From Phycisphaerae bacterium (lineage in GTDB: Bacteria > Planctomycetota > Phycisphaerae > UBA1845): DNA of 64,000 nucleotides. The translations under genes and the position numbers were made by a program. The notes beneath the pieces are model-generated. The model searched no databases. It worked only from the letters and a program-made list of their open reading frames with translations, and had not been told where the DNA came from. Location of the stretch: the NCBI GenBank assembly GCA_029260015.1, contig JAJDEB010000038.1, positions 32,795 to 96,794 of the forward strand, read 5' to 3'. Of the stretch, positions 61,272-64,000 are shown in pieces (positions within the stretch are counted from its first letter, which is position 1; every line of letters begins with the position of its first letter).

Positions 61272-63062
61272 TCAGTAGACGCGCTTCTTGGGCGGAATCA
61301 TGTTGACGTCGGTGTCGAGCGTCTCCATGTGTACCGGTCGATAGTCGATCTTCACGCCGGTGTCGGACTCGCGCCAGGCCAGGGTGTGCTTCATCCAGTT
61401 GGCATCGTCGCGGTCCTTGAGGTCGTCGCGCGCGTGGGCGCCGCGAGACTCCTGGCGGTTCTCCGCACAGACGATGGTGACCAGCGCCTGGCCGAGCAGG
61501 TTGTCGAGCTCCAGCGTCTCGACCAGGTCGGAGTTCCAGACCATGGAACGGTCGGTCACCGCGATGTCGTTGACGAACCCGGCAACGATCTCGCCCAGCC
61601 GCGTGACCCCTTCCTGCATCAGCGGCCCGTCGCGGAACACCGCACAGTGCTTCTGCATGGTCTTCTGCATGTCCAGGCGCAGCGCGGCGGTGGTGGTCGA
61701 GCCCTTGGCGTTGCGCAGCGCATCCAGTCGCGCCAGGCACTTTTCCTCCGAGGTGCCCGGGATGGTCTTGTGCGGCTGGCCGGGCTTGACCAGGCGGGCG
61801 GCCTGGATCGCCGCGGCGCGACCGAACACCACCAGGTCGAGCAGCGAGTTGGAGCCCAGGCGGTTGGCGCCGTGCACCGACACGCAGGCCGCTTCACCGG
61901 CGGCCATCAGGCCGGGGACCACTGCGTCCGGGTTGCCGTCACGCAGCGTCACCACCTCGCCGGTGAACAGCGTGGGAATGCCGCCCATGTTGTAGTGCAC
62001 GGTCGGCACCACCGGGATCGGCTCCTTGGTGACGTCCACGCCGGCAAAGATCTTGGCGCTCTCCGAGATGCCGGGCAGGCGCTTGTGCAGCACCTCCGGA
62101 CCCAGGTGTTCGAGATGCAGGTGGATGTGGTCGGCCTCCTCGCCGACGCCGCGACCCTCGCGGATCTCGGTGGCCATGGAGCGGCTGACCATGTCGCGCG
62201 GCGCCAGGTCCTTGACGCTGGGCGCGTAGCGTTCCATGAAACGCTCGCCGGCCTGGTTGGTGAGATAGCCGCCCTCGCCTCGCGCACCTTCGGTGATCAG
62301 GCAGCCCGAGCCGTAGATGCCGGTGGGGTGGAACTGCACGAACTCCATGTCCTGCAGCGGCAGGCCGGCGCGCAGCACCATGGCATTGCCGTCGCCGGTG
62401 CAGGTGTGTGCGGATGTCGCCGAGAAATACGCACGGCCGTAACCGCCGGTGGCCAGGATCACCATCTGCGCGCGGAAACGGTGCAGTTGTCCGGTGGACA
62501 GATCCCAGGCCATGACGCCGCGGCAGGCGCCGTCGTCGTCCATCAGCAGATCCAGGGCGAAGTATTCGATGAAGAACTGCGCCTTGCACTTGAGCGACTG
62601 CTGGTAGAGCGTGTGCAGCATGGCGTGACCGGTGCGGTCTGCCGCGGCGCAGGTGCGCTGCGCCGGCGGGCCTTCGCCGAACTGGGTGGTCATGCCGCCG
62701 AAGGGACGCTGGTAGATCTTGCCTTCGGGTGTGCGCGAAAACGGCACGCCGTAGTGTTCCAGTTCGATGATCGCGGGAATGGCCTCGCGCGTCATGTACT
62801 GGATGGCGTCCTGGTCACCGAGCCAGTCGCTGCCCTTGACGGTGTCGAAGAAGTGCCAGCGCCAGTCGTCCTTGCCCATGTTGGCCAGGGCGCCGGAGAT
62901 GCCGCCCTGGGCCGCGACGGTGTGCGAGCGGGTCGGGAAGACCTTGGTGATGTTGGCGGTCTTGAGGCCGGATTCGGCCAGGCCCAGGGTGGCGCGCAGG
63001 CCGGCGCCACCGGCGCCGACCACGACCACGTCGTATTCGTGATGAACGATTTCGTAAGTCAT
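61272..63062 (-). CDS. sdhA: Succinate dehydrogenase flavoprotein subunit
   Basis: 596 residues. It oxidises succinate to fumarate. VVVVGAGGAGLRATLGLAE is the FAD-binding start. FAD is held covalently by the His in PTRSHTVAAQGG (H47). The substrate site lies in HPTGIYGSGCLITEGARGEG, and the C-terminus ends NMIPPKKRVY as in proteobacterial SdhA. Full length. GC-rich codon use throughout. An antisense open frame of 676 codons over this gene is a by-product of that composition. Confidence 0.97.
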   Translation of the reverse strand: MTYEIVHHEYDVVVVGAGGAGLRATLGLAESGLKTANITKVFPTRSHTVAAQGGISGALANMGKDDWRWHFFDTVKGSDWLGDQDAIQYMTREAIPAIIELEHYGVPFSRTPEGKIYQRPFGGMTTQFGEGPPAQRTCAAADRTGHAMLHTLYQQSLKCKAQFFIEYFALDLLMDDDGACRGVMAWDLSTGQLHRFRAQMVILATGGYGRAYFSATSAHTCTGDGNAMVLRAGLPLQDMEFVQFHPTGIYGSGCLITEGARGEGGYLTNQAGERFMERYAPSVKDLAPRDMVSRSMATEIREGRGVGEEADHIHLHLEHLGPEVLHKRLPGISESAKIFAGVDVTKEPIPVVPTVHYNMGGIPTLFTGEVVTLRDGNPDAVVPGLMAAGEAACVSVHGANRLGSNSLLDLVVFGRAAAIQAARLVKPGQPHKTIPGTSEEKCLARLDALRNAKGSTTTAALRLDMQKTMQKHCAVFRDGPLMQEGVTRLGEIVAGFVNDIAVTDRSMVWNSDLVETLELDNLLGQALVTIVCAENRQESRGAHARDDLKDRDDANWMKHTLAWRESDTGVKIDYRPVHMETLDTDVNMIPPKKRVY

Positions 63063-63070
63063 TTCATTCT

Positions 63071-63098
63071 CGGGAATCGGGAGTCGGGAATCGGGAGT
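63071..63098. repeat. Tandem 14-bp repeat in the sdhD-sdhA spacer
   Basis: CGGGAATCGGGAGT occurs twice in a row, followed by an inverted partner (CCCATTCCCGATCC...GTTCCCGG). Strings of GGGAATCGGGA between genes are characteristic of Stenotrophomonas/Lysobacter/Xanthomonas-type genomes. This is a sign of origin, not a gene element. Confidence 0.7.
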
Positions 63099-63151
63099 CG
63101 GCAGAAGCGGGGGCGGTCACGATCCCCATTCCCGATCCTCGGTTCCCGGCT

Positions 63152-63529
63152 TCATGCCAGCGCGACTTTCAGCACGGCAAAGATGCTCGCCACGGCGACG
63201 ACCAGGTGGAGGAACTTGGACAGCAGCAGCGCGGTGATCTTGGCGGCCTCGTTGCCGACGTAATCCTCGATGACCACCTGCACGCCCAGCATGGAGTGAT
63301 ACAGCGCGGCGGCGATGAACAGCACCAGCGTCACCGCCACGGCCGGGTAGCCGACCCACCAGCGGACCTGTTCGTAGTCCGCGCCGGCCAGGTTGGCAAC
63401 GCTGAACACGAACCACAGGCTCAGCGGGATCAGCGCAACGGCAGACACCCGTTGCACCCAGAAGTGATGGGTGCCGTCCTTGGCCGATCCCAGTCCGCGG
63501 GCCTGCCCCAGTGGAGAACGTAGATTCAT
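63152..63529 (-). CDS. sdhD: Succinate dehydrogenase membrane anchor subunit SdhD
   Basis: 125 residues with three membrane helices (VSAVALIPLSLWFVFSVANL, VAVTLVLFIAAALYHSMLG, LHLVVAVASIFAVLKVALA). The HSMLGVQVVIEDYV segment, with His as haem ligand and Asp-Tyr near the quinone site, is the family signature. It lies 9 bases after sdhC and anchors SdhAB to the membrane. Confidence 0.93.
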   Translation of the reverse strand: MNLRSPLGQARGLGSAKDGTHHFWVQRVSAVALIPLSLWFVFSVANLAGADYEQVRWWVGYPAVAVTLVLFIAAALYHSMLGVQVVIEDYVGNEAAKITALLLSKFLHLVVAVASIFAVLKVALA

Positions 63530-63538
63530 TGCAAGCCC

Positions 63539-63943
63539 TCAGGTCAGGCAGGCGAACAGCCAGACCACCACCGTCAGCGCCGCCGAAACGGCGATCACGG
63601 CATAGCCGGACCGGTAGGCGGCATCGACTTCCAGGCCCATGCCGATGTCCCAGAACAGGTGGCGGATGCCATTGCACAGGTGATAGAGCAGCGCCCAGGA
63701 GAACCCCAGCAACAGGATCTGGCCGTACCAGGCGCCGATGTGTCCGGCGTAGGCCGCGTAGGCCTGCGGACCACTGGCCAGGGCGATCAGCCAGCCGGCC
63801 AGCAGCAGCGTGCCGCCGGCCAGGCCCATTCCGGTGAGCCGATGGGTGATCGACAGCATCGAGGTCAACTGCGGCTTGTAATACGGCCCGATCATGAAAG
63901 GCGACAGCGGCCGGTTCGGCGCCGTGGATTTGCTCGTGCTCAT
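63539..63943 (-). CDS. sdhC: Succinate dehydrogenase cytochrome b556 subunit SdhC
   Basis: 134 residues, three membrane helices. RPLSPFMIGPYYKPQLTSML followed by SITHRLTGMG is the SdhC signature (quinone site). HLCNGIRHLFWDIG holds the haem b ligand His. AGGAG precedes the ATG. First gene of the operon; its promoter lies in the last 60 bases of the window or beyond. Confidence 0.94.
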   Translation of the reverse strand: MSTSKSTAPNRPLSPFMIGPYYKPQLTSMLSITHRLTGMGLAGGTLLLAGWLIALASGPQAYAAYAGHIGAWYGQILLLGFSWALLYHLCNGIRHLFWDIGMGLEVDAAYRSGYAVIAVSAALTVVVWLFACLT

Positions 63944-64000
63944 GTTGCTCCTGCGACTACAGTCTGGGTCGGCCCGGCCTGCTGGACGGAACCGACTACG

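Noticed and set aside
60226..61278. Plus-strand open frame (350 codons) over sdhB
   Set aside because: Antisense shadow of sdhB in GC-rich DNA, with no ribosome site and no recognisable domain.
61233..63263. Long plus-strand open frame (676 codons) over sdhA
   Set aside because: It is antisense to a clear sdhA with all cofactor motifs. The long frame results from high GC codon use; its translation is repetitive in H, V, G and R with no domain.
60251..64000. Phage-carried sdh metabolic genes
   Set aside because: The abrupt change of composition at a repeat, the truncated phage operon and Xanthomonadaceae-like spacers favour assembly chimera.

Overview
The window looks like a metagenome-assembled contig. 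Most of it comes from a planctomycete, probably of the Phycisphaerae type, and the last ~3.7 kb comes from a different organism. Evidence for the planctomycete: large secreted proteins ending in dockerin-like Ca2+-binding repeats, a PEP-CTERM-tagged protein, a membrane protein with the CxxCGYNLR...CPECG zinc ribbon common in that group, DUF11-repeat and FG-GAP proteins, and a PilZ/chemotaxis block. No rRNA or species marker is present, so the taxonomy is an inference.

Layout. 1-4930: start of an rsmG-like gene (edge-truncated), a beta-propeller lipoprotein with a clear terminator, hairpin repeats, and prolyl-tRNA synthetase. 4845-16842: a glycan or surface-polymer locus of four glycosyltransferases, two SAM methyltransferases and a sulfatase-fold enzyme, followed by an enolase-superfamily enzyme. 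This locus is interrupted at 7550-9925 by a two-gene cassette: a ParB-like protein translationally coupled to a D12-class adenine methyltransferase, behind its own promoter-like sequence. It looks like a small defence or modification system. 16904-38632: dockerin protein, tRNA-Arg(TCT), zinc-ribbon membrane protein, a broken FG-GAP gene, CheW and a soluble double-PAS chemoreceptor, a 1 kb gene-free gap, a PilZ protein, then a secretome cluster. The cluster holds an M14 carboxypeptidase and a giant subtilase that share a C-terminal module, a PEP-CTERM protein and a 1,385-residue DUF11/dockerin protein.

38633-60250: tRNA-Ser(GCT), its terminator, a possible relic of a tyrosine integrase, then a ~21 kb prophage structural module read entirely right to left. 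In transcription order it runs: small DNA-associated genes (one with a DUF2829/Tad2-like N-terminus), terminase pair, portal fused to a MuF-type domain, prohead protease, HK97-type capsid, connector/tail genes, tape measure, tail hub candidate, beta-helix protein, and Cys-rich tail-end proteins. No endolysin, repressor, replication gene or intact integrase is visible.

60251-64000: at a 26-bp hairpin repeat that also occurs at 2944-2969 with 25/26 identity, the sequence changes abruptly to GC-rich DNA. This part carries a gammaproteobacterial sdhCDAB operon and short repeats resembling those of Xanthomonadaceae. The simplest reading is an assembly chimera joined at the repeat. The sdh operon should therefore not be credited to the planctomycete, and the early region of the prophage is probably missing because of this join.
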